DNA of 5,344 nucleotides from Alphaproteobacteria bacterium (GTDB lineage Bacteria; Pseudomonadota; Alphaproteobacteria; Rhodobacterales; Rhodobacteraceae). Below are positions 1 to 5,344 of the stretch, piece by piece (positions within the stretch are counted from its first letter, which is position 1; each line of letters begins with the position of its first letter). Position numbers and translations under genes: made by a program. The notes under the pieces were generated by a model. The model had not been told where the DNA came from, made no database searches, and was given only the letters and a program-made list of their open reading frames with translations. The stretch is taken from assembly GCA_030425945.1 (NCBI GenBank), contig JAUHZL010000222.1, positions 1 through 5,344 on the forward strand, read 5' to 3'.

Positions 1-47
1 CCGCAACGCCGCTTTTCATCACCGCGCGCAACGGGTATTTCAACGCC
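1..47. other. Left-edge stretch, no assignable gene
   Basis: Short piece upstream of the first ATG. All three plus-strand frames are open to the window edge. Frame 1 ends in a TGA at 49-51 that overlaps the trpC ATG as ATGA, and frame 2 ends at a TGA at 53-55. Either could be the tail of an upstream gene, but none of the short translations is recognisable. No convincing Shine-Dalgarno sequence precedes the ATG at 48, which would fit translation coupled to an upstream trp gene. That last point is inference. Confidence 0.3.
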
Positions 48-1277
48 ATGAGTGACATTCTCGACCGCATCAAGGCCTACAAGCTCGACGAGATCGCCGC
101 CGCCAAGGCCGAGCGCCCGCTCGCCAGCCTCGAGGCCGACGCCGCCGAGGCCGGCCCGACCCGGGGCTTCGCCGAGGCCCTCGCCCGCGCCAGCGCGACC
201 GGCTATGGTCTGATTGCCGAGGTCAAGAAAGCCAGCCCGTCCAAGGGGTTGATCCGCGCCGACTTCGATCCGCCCGCGCTCGCCCGCGCCTATGCCGAGG
301 GCGGCGCGACCTGCCTGTCGGTGCTGACCGACGGTCCCAGCTTCCAGGGCGCGCCCGAGTACCTGACCGCCGCCCGCGCCGCGACCGACCTGCCCGCTTT
401 GCGCAAGGATTTCCTCTACGACCCCTACCAGGTCGTCGAGGCCCGCGCCTGGGGCGCCGACTGCATCCTGATCATCATGGCCAGCGTCTCGGACGCGCAG
501 GCCGCCGAACTGGAAGCCGCCGCCACCGAATGGGACATGGACGTCCTCGTCGAGGTTCACGACGCCGACGAACTGGCCCGGGCGAGCGCGCTGAAGTCGC
601 CGCTGCTGGGCATAAACAACCGCAATCTCAAGACCTTCGAGACCACGCTTGAGACGACAAAACACCTCGCGCGGCGGGCCGAGCCGGACCGGCTGCTGGT
701 CTCGGAATCGGGGCTCTCGACCCCCGCGGACCTCGCCGAGATGGCCCGCTACGGCGCGCGCTGCTTCCTGATCGGCGAAAGCCTGATGCGGCAGGCGGAC
801 GTCGCCGAGCTGACCCATTTCGACGGCAGCGGCCATGCCCACATGGTGGACGTGTCGGGCAAACCCGTCACCGACCGGATCGCGGTTGCTGAGGGCGCGG
901 TCCGCATGGCCCCCGAGACGCTGGCGCTGATCACCGAGGGCCGCGCCAAGAAGGGCGACGTGCTCGCCGTGGCCCGCCTCGCCGGGATCATGGGCGCGAA
1001 GAAGACCGCTGACCTGATCCCGCTCTGTCACCCCCTGCCGATCACCAAGGTCGCGCTCGACCTGACCCCGGACGCGGACCTGCCCGGCATCCGGATCGCG
1101 GCGACCGTGCGGACCTCGGGCCAGACCGGCGTCGAGATGGAGGCCCTGACCGCCGTCAGCACCGCCGCGCTGACGCTCTACGACATGGTCAAGGCCGCCG
1201 ACCGCGCGATGACCATCGAGGGCATCCGCCTGCGGCTGAAGGACGGCGGCAAGTCCGGCCGCTACGAAGCGGAATGA
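48..1277 (+). CDS. trpC-moaC: Fused indole-3-glycerol phosphate synthase / cyclic pyranopterin monophosphate synthase (TrpC-MoaC)
   Basis: A 409-residue protein joining two cytosolic enzymes. Residues 1-253 are TrpC, which closes the indole ring of indole-3-glycerol phosphate in tryptophan synthesis. Visible barrel residues are E58 and K60 in EVKKASPSKG, K120 in LRKDF, E169 in VLVEV, N190 in GINNRNL, E220/S221 in SESG, and the phosphate-binding GES at 243-245. Residues 254-409 are MoaC, which with MoaA converts GTP to cyclic pyranopterin monophosphate for molybdenum cofactor. It aligns without gaps to recalled E. coli MoaC at an offset of 251: K302 (K51), H328 in LCHPL (H77), E363 and E365 in VEMEAL (E112, E114), D379 (D128) and K382 (K131). 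There is no stop, start codon or linker at the join (about 801-812). TrpC is normally about 260-270 residues, so its last helix is cut short, while MoaC lacks only its first two residues. The start at 48 gives the usual TrpC N-terminus (MSDILDRIKAYK). The stop overlaps moeA by ATGA. Domain identities are very sure; a true single polypeptide is likely but depends on sequence accuracy. Confidence 0.93.
   Translation: MSDILDRIKAYKLDEIAAAKAERPLASLEADAAEAGPTRGFAEALARASATGYGLIAEVKKASPSKGLIRADFDPPALARAYAEGGATCLSVLTDGPSFQGAPEYLTAARAATDLPALRKDFLYDPYQVVEARAWGADCILIIMASVSDAQAAELEAAATEWDMDVLVEVHDADELARASALKSPLLGINNRNLKTFETTLETTKHLARRAEPDRLLVSESGLSTPADLAEMARYGARCFLIGESLMRQADVAELTHFDGSGHAHMVDVSGKPVTDRIAVAEGAVRMAPETLALITEGRAKKGDVLAVARLAGIMGAKKTADLIPLCHPLPITKVALDLTPDADLPGIRIAATVRTSGQTGVEMEALTAVSTAALTLYDMVKAADRAMTIEGIRLRLKDGGKSGRYEAE
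786..824 (+). other. TrpC-MoaC junction
   Basis: The codons read LMRQADVA (end of TrpC, helix 8 beginning after the GES phosphate site) and then ELTHFDG (start of MoaC; E. coli MoaC begins MSQLTH). The MoaC initiator would fall at the GTC codon 801-803, one base from a GTG start codon. The roughly 15-20 TrpC residues that usually follow LMRQxDV are absent. An in-frame deletion that removed the TrpC tail, its stop and the MoaC start would explain this. The only ATG that could launch a near-normal separate MoaC (163 residues) is at 786-788, and it has no good Shine-Dalgarno sequence. Confidence 0.75.
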
Positions 1278-2461
1278 TCCCGGTTTCCGAGGCGCTGGCG
1301 CAGCTCTTCGCGCTGATGACGCCGACCCCGACCGAGCGCGTGGGCCTCGCCCAGGCCCGGGGCCGCGTGCTGGCCGCCCCGGTCACCGCCCGCCGCGACC
1401 AGCCGCCCTTCGCCGCCTCCGCCATGGACGGCTACGCGGTCCCCGAGGGCACGGTCCCGGGGGCCGTCTTCACCGTGATCGGCGAGGCCCGCGCGGGCGA
1501 GCGCTTCGCGGGCCGGGTCGGCCCCGGAGAAGCGGCGCGCATCTTCACCGGCGCCCCGATCCCCGAAGGGGCCGTCCGCGTCGTCATCCAGGAGGACGTG
1601 ACCCGCGACGGCGACCGGATCACTCTGTCCGACGGCCTCGACGCCGGGACGCACATCCGCCCCGCGGGCGGCGACTTCCGCACCGGGGATGTCTTTGCGG
1701 CCCCCCGGCGCCTCGGCCCGGGCGAGATCGCCCTGCTGGCCGCGATGAACTGCGCGGACGTGACCGTGCACCGGCGGCCCGAGGTCGCGCTGATCGCCAC
1801 CGGCGACGAACTCGTGCAACCCGGCGAGACGCCCGGCCCGGACCAGATCGTGGCCTCCAACAGCTACGGGCTGAAGGCGCTGGTCGAGGACGCGGGCTGC
1901 GTCGCCCGCCTGCTGCCGATCGCGCGCGACACGATGGAGAGCCTCGACACCGTGCTCGGACTTGCCGAGGGCGCGGACCTGATCGTGACCATCGGGGGGG
2001 CCTCGGTCGGCGACCATGACCTCGTGGCCAAGGCGCTGACCGCGCGCGGCGCGGACATGGCCTTTCACAAGGTCGCCATGCGCCCCGGCAAGCCACTGAT
2101 GGCGGGCAAGCTGCCCGAGGGCGTGCTGGGCGGCGCGGCCCTGATCGGGCTGCCGGGCAACCCGGTTTCGGCGCTGGTCTGCGGGCACGTGTTCCTGCGC
2201 CCGGCCCTCGACGCGCTGCACGGGCTGCCGCCCCGCCCCGCCCCGCGGAGCCGCGCCGTGCTGGGAGAGCCCATCGCCGCGAACGGCCCGCGCGAGCACT
2301 ACCTGCGCGCCCGGACCGATGCCGAGGGCCGGGTCGCGGCGGCTACACGTCAGGACAGCGCGCTGCTGTCGGTACTGGCCGATGCCGACTGCCTGATCGT
2401 GCGCCCGCCCCATGCCCCGGCCGCCGCACCCGGCGAGACCGTCGAGACCCTACCGCTCTGA
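1274..2461 (+). CDS. moeA: Molybdopterin molybdenumtransferase MoeA
   Basis: A 395-residue cytosolic enzyme that inserts molybdate into adenylylated molybdopterin, the last step of basic molybdenum cofactor assembly. The N-terminal MoeA region (about 1-165) carries the SAMDGYA motif at 49-55, with D52 matching the conserved aspartate. The central MoCF-binding domain (about 169-305) has ATGDEL (175-180), GGASVGDHD (241-249), RPGKP (270-274) and the signature GLPGNPVS (292-299). The C-terminal beta-barrel domain (about 318-393) follows. Length and domain order are normal for the family, which is about 400 residues. The ATG sits in the ATGA that also ends trpC-moaC, so translational coupling is likely and the gene has no promoter of its own here. 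No strong terminator follows: the gap to lexA starts directly with lexA control elements. A run of seven G (1994-2000) falls inside the GGASVGD codons, and the frame is intact through it. Confidence 0.96.
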   Translation: MIPVSEALAQLFALMTPTPTERVGLAQARGRVLAAPVTARRDQPPFAASAMDGYAVPEGTVPGAVFTVIGEARAGERFAGRVGPGEAARIFTGAPIPEGAVRVVIQEDVTRDGDRITLSDGLDAGTHIRPAGGDFRTGDVFAAPRRLGPGEIALLAAMNCADVTVHRRPEVALIATGDELVQPGETPGPDQIVASNSYGLKALVEDAGCVARLLPIARDTMESLDTVLGLAEGADLIVTIGGASVGDHDLVAKALTARGADMAFHKVAMRPGKPLMAGKLPEGVLGGAALIGLPGNPVSALVCGHVFLRPALDALHGLPPRPAPRSRAVLGEPIAANGPREHYLRARTDAEGRVAAATRQDSALLSVLADADCLIVRPPHAPAAAPGETVETLPL

Positions 2462-2488
2462 CCCGGGATTTCGCGTTATGCGGGATTC

Positions 2489-2517
2489 TTGACACAAAAC
2501 GGGAACAGCGATAGAAC
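2489..2517 (+). promoter_or_regulatory. lexA promoter (-35 and -10)
   Basis: TTGACA at 2489-2494 is a perfect -35 hexamer. TAGAAC at 2512-2517, after a 17-base spacer, matches the -10 consensus at four of six positions. A start near 2524-2525 would give a leader of about 55 bases before the lexA ATG. The location and the overlap with the SOS box support this as the main lexA promoter. Confidence 0.8.
2503..2517 (+). promoter_or_regulatory. LexA operator (SOS box, GAAC-N7-GAAC)
   Basis: GAAC at 2503-2506 and GAAC at 2514-2517 are separated by exactly seven bases. This is the complement of the direct-repeat operator GTTC-N7-GTTC known for LexA of alphaproteobacteria such as Rhodobacter. It covers the end of the promoter spacer and the whole -10, so bound LexA would block RNA polymerase. 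This is the classic arrangement for lexA autorepression, released when LexA cleaves itself after DNA damage. Confidence 0.9.
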
Positions 2518-2533
2518 ATCCCGTAACAGGCCC

Positions 2534-2542
2534 TGTGGATAA
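2534..2542 (-). promoter_or_regulatory. Consensus DnaA box in the lexA leader
   Basis: TGTGGATAA on the plus strand is TTATCCACA on the minus strand, a perfect match to the strong DnaA box. It lies about 10 bases after the predicted lexA transcription start and 36 bases before the ATG. It is AT-rich in very G+C-rich surroundings. DnaA bound here could impede transcription of lexA; that role is inference. A single box with no AT-rich unwinding region does not suggest an origin. Confidence 0.6.
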
Positions 2543-2564
2543 GTCCCTCCGGGCCGCGCTGGTC

Positions 2565-2570
2565 AGGGAG
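2565..2570 (+). promoter_or_regulatory. lexA ribosome binding site
   Basis: AGGGAG lies eight bases before the ATG at 2579. It decides the start: the in-frame GTG at 2570 overlaps this site and would have no ribosome binding site of its own. Confidence 0.75.
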
Positions 2571-2578
2571 TGCCGCCG

Positions 2579-3289
2579 ATGTTGACGCGCAAGCAGATCG
2601 ACCTTCTCGAATTCATCCACAAGCGCATCCAGCGCGACGGGGTGCCGCCGAGCTTCGACGAGATGAAGGATCACCTCGACCTGCGCTCGAAATCCGGCAT
2701 TCACCGCCTGATCACCGCCCTCGAGGAGCGCGGCTTCATCGAGCGCCTGCCTCACAAGGCGCGCGCGCTCGAGATCAAGAAGCTGCCCGAAGTGCTGCAG
2801 GACCGCGCCGCGCCGCGCCCGCAGCGGTTCAACCCGCAGGTCATCGACGGCGACCGCAGCGACACCCCGCCCCCCGCCGCGGCCCAGCCCGTCGAGCAGG
2901 AGCGCGTGATCGACGTGCCGCTGATGGGCCGGATCGCCGCCGGCACCCCGATCGCCGCCATCGCGCACCGCGAGCGCGGGGTCTCGGTGCCCTCGTCCCT
3001 GCTCTCGACCACCGGCCATCACTACGCGCTGGAGGTGAAGGGCGACTCGATGATCGAGGCCGGGATCAACCAGGGCGACATCGTCGTGATCCGGGAACAG
3101 AACACCGCCCAGAGCGGCGAGATCGTCGTGGCCCTCGTCGACGGGCAGGAAGCGACGCTGAAGATCTTCAAGCGGTTCGGCGACAAGATCGCGCTGGAAG
3201 CGGCCAACCCCGCCTACCCGACCCGCGTGTACCCCTCCGACCAGGTCGAGGTGCAAGGCCGCCTCGTCGGGCTGATCCGCAGCTACTGA
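2579..3289 (+). CDS. lexA: LexA, SOS-response repressor and self-cleaving protease
   Basis: A 236-residue repressor of DNA-damage genes that cuts itself when RecA filaments form. The N-terminal winged helix-turn-helix (about 1-65) begins MLTRKQIDLLEF, and the recognition helix lies around SKSGIHRLITALEERGF (37-53). A long, proline-rich linker (about 70-110) of alphaproteobacterial type follows. The S24 peptidase domain has the cleavage site A121-G122 in GRIAAGTP, the catalytic serine S157 in GDSM and the catalytic lysine K195 in ATLKIF. All key residues are present, so the protein should be active. The ATG at 2579 is preferred over the in-frame GTG at 2570, which would add three residues, because of the AGGGAG spacing and the usual family N-terminus. 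It has its own promoter with an SOS box, so it is probably autoregulated independently of moeA. The stop overlaps the comEC stop by 7 bases on the other strand. Confidence 0.97.
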   Translation: MLTRKQIDLLEFIHKRIQRDGVPPSFDEMKDHLDLRSKSGIHRLITALEERGFIERLPHKARALEIKKLPEVLQDRAAPRPQRFNPQVIDGDRSDTPPPAAAQPVEQERVIDVPLMGRIAAGTPIAAIAHRERGVSVPSSLLSTTGHHYALEVKGDSMIEAGINQGDIVVIREQNTAQSGEIVVALVDGQEATLKIFKRFGDKIALEAANPAYPTRVYPSDQVEVQGRLVGLIRSY

Positions 3290-5344
3290 GGCGCGGTCCA
3301 CGGACGGCGCGCACCTTCGGCTGCCGTCATCCTGAGGCCGTCCCCATCGCGGGATAGGGCCACCGACCCCGTACGCCGGAAGAGCGCGCCGTCGAGCACG
3401 GTGCAAGGCCCGAGGTCCCCTGGCAGCCGCTCGGGCGAGACCACGACGACCCCGGGCGCGCAGGCGGCGCGGGCCGCCTCCGCTGCCGCCTTGCCGCGGA
3501 CCTGCACGATCCGCCAGCCGCCCACCTCCAGATCGCTGCGCGCGCGGGACTGCGTCACCCCGGGCCGGGCGGCGGCGACCTCCTGCGGGACGGCGTCGCC
3601 ATCGTTCTGCAACCAGCTTTCGGCGGCAAAGCCGTCGCCGCGCGGCTTCGACAGCACGCGCCCCGCCTCCGAGGCGACCCCGACCAGCGTGCCTCCGGGC
3701 GAGATCAGGACCTCGGGCCGGGTCGCGCCGGTCCAGAGTGCCAGCGCCAGCCCCAGCGGCAGGACGGCCCCGACCCGCAGCGCGCGCCACGCTCCCAGCG
3801 TCAGCATCAGCCCGCCGGCCGTGATCAGCGGCAGCACCCACGGCCCCGGCGAGACGACGCTGCGCACCGCCCCGGGCTGGGCCGCCACCAGATGCGCGAC
3901 CCCGAGGATCCAGGCGATGCCCTGTTCCATCGCCCAGAGGCCCGCGCCCTCCAGCCCCAGCGGCCAGAGCACCGCCGCCGCCAGCGCCCCGGGCATGACG
4001 ACCAGCCCCATGACCGGCACGGCGGCGAGGTTCGCGAGGAACCCGTAGGCGGCCCAGATGTTGAAGATCGCGGCGGCGAACGGGGCCGTGGCGGCCCCCG
4101 CGACCAGCGACGAGACCGCGACCGCGGCACTGCCCCGGCTCCAGCGCGGCAGGCGGTGCCAGCCCGCGTCGCGCAGCCCGGCGAAGGCGGCGACCAGTGC
4201 GATGGTGGCAGCGAAGGACATCTGGAATCCCGCCTGTGTCACGGCCTCGGGTCGCAGCAGCAGGACGACGAAGGCGGCATAGGCGACGTTGCGCAACGAC
4301 AGGGCGCGCCGGTCGACCAGCAGCGCGACCAGCATGAAGGCCGCCATCACGAAGGCGCGCTCGGTGGCGACGCTGGCCCCCGACAGCCCGAGGTAGAGCA
4401 GCCCCGCCAGCAGCGCCCCGGCGGCCGCGGGCTTGCGGGTGTCGAGACGCAGCGCGAGCCAGGGCACCAGCGACAGCGCGGCGCGCAGGGCGAAGAACAC
4501 CGCCCCGGTCAGCAGGCCCATGTGCAGGCCGGAGATCGCCAGCAGATGCGCGAGGTTCGACCGGCGCAGGTCCTCGACCCGGTCGGCGTCGAGCCCCGAG
4601 CGGTCGCCGGTGACGATGGCCGCCGCGAACCCGCCCATCGGGGCCGCGATCCGCGCCTGCAAGCCCTGCGACAGCGCCGTCCGCGCGGCATAGAGCCGGA
4701 GCGCCAGCCCCTCCGGCGGGGCGTCCTGCCACAGCATCAGGGGCGTGCGGGTGTAGCCGACCGCCCCCAGCCGCTCGAACCAGGCGAGGCGGCGGAAGTC
4801 GAAGCCGCCGGGCTCGACCGGGCCTTCGGGCGGAGACAGGTGTGCCGTGGCCATCACGATCTGGCCTGGCGCGGGGGTGAAGACGGGCGGCGGGCCATGC
4901 AGCGACAGGCGCACCCGTGCCGGGGTGCGGTCGGGCGGGATGTCGGCCATCCAGACCCGGTCGAGCGTCAGCCGCACCGCGTCCGAGCCGGAGCGGTCGA
5001 TCTCGACGATCCGGCCCATCACCGGGCCATAGGCGCGCCAGCCCAGCACCGGCGCCGCGACCGCCTGCGTGCGCAGCGCCGCCAGCACCAGCCCCAGCAG
5101 CAGCGCGGCGCAGGTCCAGAGCGCGGGCCGCAGGGTCCATGGCCCGGCCGCCGCCCCGCCGACCGCCAGCAGGCCCGAGGCCCCGAGCGCCAGCACCAGC
5201 GCGCGCGGCGGCTCGACCGGCAGGGCGAAGTAGACCGCCGCCCCCGCGCCGAAGGCGACCGCCAGCCACGGGAACAGCGCGCGGCGCGAGACCGGCGGTC
5301 CGCGCAGCAGACGCGTGGCTTGTTCTCGGAAGCGCGATTGCCTA
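3283..5344 (-). CDS. comEC: ComEC/Rec2-family DNA-uptake channel, 5' end beyond the window
   Basis: An inner-membrane protein of the competence family that carries single-stranded DNA into the cytoplasm. The reading frame is open to the right edge, giving 686 visible residues and lacking only the first few. Numbered from the edge, three hydrophobic segments (about 24-41, 48-66, 75-90) precede an OB-like DUF4131 region (about 100-205). The Competence domain (about 225-495) has the hallmark HLLAISGLHMG at 266-276 and several further membrane segments, including QMSFAATIALVAAFAG near 374-389. The C-terminal part (about 540-686) contains no histidine, so the HxHxDH metal site of the beta-lactamase-like nuclease domain found in Bacillus ComEC is absent. 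The in-frame GTG at 5196 is not the start, because the N-terminal membrane segment lies upstream of it. The gene is convergent with lexA and overlaps it by 7 bases. Family membership is sure; real competence cannot be judged from this gene alone. Confidence 0.93.
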   Translation of the reverse strand, partial: RQSRFREQATRLLRGPPVSRRALFPWLAVAFGAGAAVYFALPVEPPRALVLALGASGLLAVGGAAAGPWTLRPALWTCAALLLGLVLAALRTQAVAAPVLGWRAYGPVMGRIVEIDRSGSDAVRLTLDRVWMADIPPDRTPARVRLSLHGPPPVFTPAPGQIVMATAHLSPPEGPVEPGGFDFRRLAWFERLGAVGYTRTPLMLWQDAPPEGLALRLYAARTALSQGLQARIAAPMGGFAAAIVTGDRSGLDADRVEDLRRSNLAHLLAISGLHMGLLTGAVFFALRAALSLVPWLALRLDTRKPAAAGALLAGLLYLGLSGASVATERAFVMAAFMLVALLVDRRALSLRNVAYAAFVVLLLRPEAVTQAGFQMSFAATIALVAAFAGLRDAGWHRLPRWSRGSAAVAVSSLVAGAATAPFAAAIFNIWAAYGFLANLAAVPVMGLVVMPGALAAAVLWPLGLEGAGLWAMEQGIAWILGVAHLVAAQPGAVRSVVSPGPWVLPLITAGGLMLTLGAWRALRVGAVLPLGLALALWTGATRPEVLISPGGTLVGVASEAGRVLSKPRGDGFAAESWLQNDGDAVPQEVAAARPGVTQSRARSDLEVGGWRIVQVRGKAAAEAARAACAPGVVVVSPERLPGDLGPCTVLDGALFRRTGSVALSRDGDGLRMTAAEGARRPWTAPQ
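3291..3310. terminator. Candidate hairpin just after lexA, inside the comEC 3' end
   Basis: GCGC-G-GTCC and GGAC-G-GCGC form two 4-bp arms split by one G-G mismatch around a 2-base centre, starting two bases after the lexA stop codon. Only about seven pairs would form once the loop is opened sterically. No T-run follows on either strand, so it is not a classical intrinsic terminator. It could protect or help end the lexA message, but chance is possible in G+C-rich DNA. Confidence 0.25.

Noticed and set aside
1994..2000. Run of seven G in moeA as a phase-variation switch or frameshift
   Set aside because: The frame is intact and the run encodes the conserved GGA of GGASVGD. A single short run in G+C-rich DNA is expected.
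1262..2413. A 383-codon minus-strand open frame opposite moeA
   Set aside because: Low-complexity shadow of moeA with no recognisable motif. The moeA frame has all family signatures.
2464..2487. Terminator after moeA, or an operator from the repeated CGGGATT (2464-2470 and 2481-2487)
   Set aside because: The only stem is a 4-bp CCCG/CGGG without a T-run, and the direct repeat is short and not tied to a known regulator.
2534..2542. Replication origin at the DnaA box
   Set aside because: Only one box is seen, there is no AT-rich unwinding region, and no origin genes lie nearby.
2570..2578. GTG at 2570 as the lexA start
   Set aside because: It overlaps the AGGGAG ribosome binding site, which is well placed for the ATG at 2579, and LexA relatives start MLTRKQ.
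3401..4048. A 215-codon plus-strand open frame opposite comEC
   Set aside because: Ser/Pro/Arg/Ala-rich shadow translation, no plausible ribosome binding site and no motif.
5194..5196. GTG at 5196 as the comEC start
   Set aside because: The frame continues upstream to the window edge and encodes a typical ComEC first membrane segment (FPWLAVAFGAGAAVYFAL).
2450..5269. A 939-codon open frame on the minus strand, spanning antisense lexA and the whole of comEC
   Set aside because: Its translation is dominated by Arg, Gly and Ala repeats typical of an off-frame reading of G+C-rich DNA. It shows no domain, while the comEC and lexA frames show clear family motifs.

Overview
The window looks like chromosomal DNA from a high-G+C alphaproteobacterium, most probably a member of the Rhodobacteraceae. 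The evidence is the very G+C-rich coding sequence, the gene order trpC, moaC, moeA, lexA with comEC convergent, the alphaproteobacterial form of the SOS operator (GAAC-N7-GAAC, the complement of GTTC-N7-GTTC), and a ComEC without a metal-binding nuclease motif. The family-level assignment is inference. No tRNA, rRNA, CRISPR array, insertion sequence or phage gene is visible.

Layout. Bases 1-47 carry no assignable gene. From 48 to 1277 one uninterrupted plus-strand frame encodes an indole-3-glycerol phosphate synthase (TrpC) followed directly by cyclic pyranopterin monophosphate synthase (MoaC). These are normally two separate proteins. The stop codon of this frame overlaps the start of moeA (1274-2461) in an ATGA, so the first two genes form a tightly coupled unit. 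A 117-base gap (2462-2578) then holds a compact regulatory region for lexA: a -35/-10 pair with 17-bp spacing, an SOS box lying over the -10, a GANTC methylation site touching the -35, and a perfect 9-bp DnaA box in the untranslated leader. lexA runs from 2579 to 3289. comEC lies on the minus strand, overlaps the end of lexA by 7 bases and stays open to the right edge of the window, so its first few codons are missing.

How the genes relate. TrpC belongs to tryptophan synthesis. MoaC and MoeA are an early and a late step of molybdenum cofactor synthesis. LexA is the self-cleaving SOS repressor and ComEC is the inner-membrane DNA-uptake channel. All genes are of known families. The most unusual points are the in-frame TrpC-MoaC fusion with no linker, at the cost of the TrpC C-terminal helix, and the DnaA box placed just downstream of the lexA promoter.
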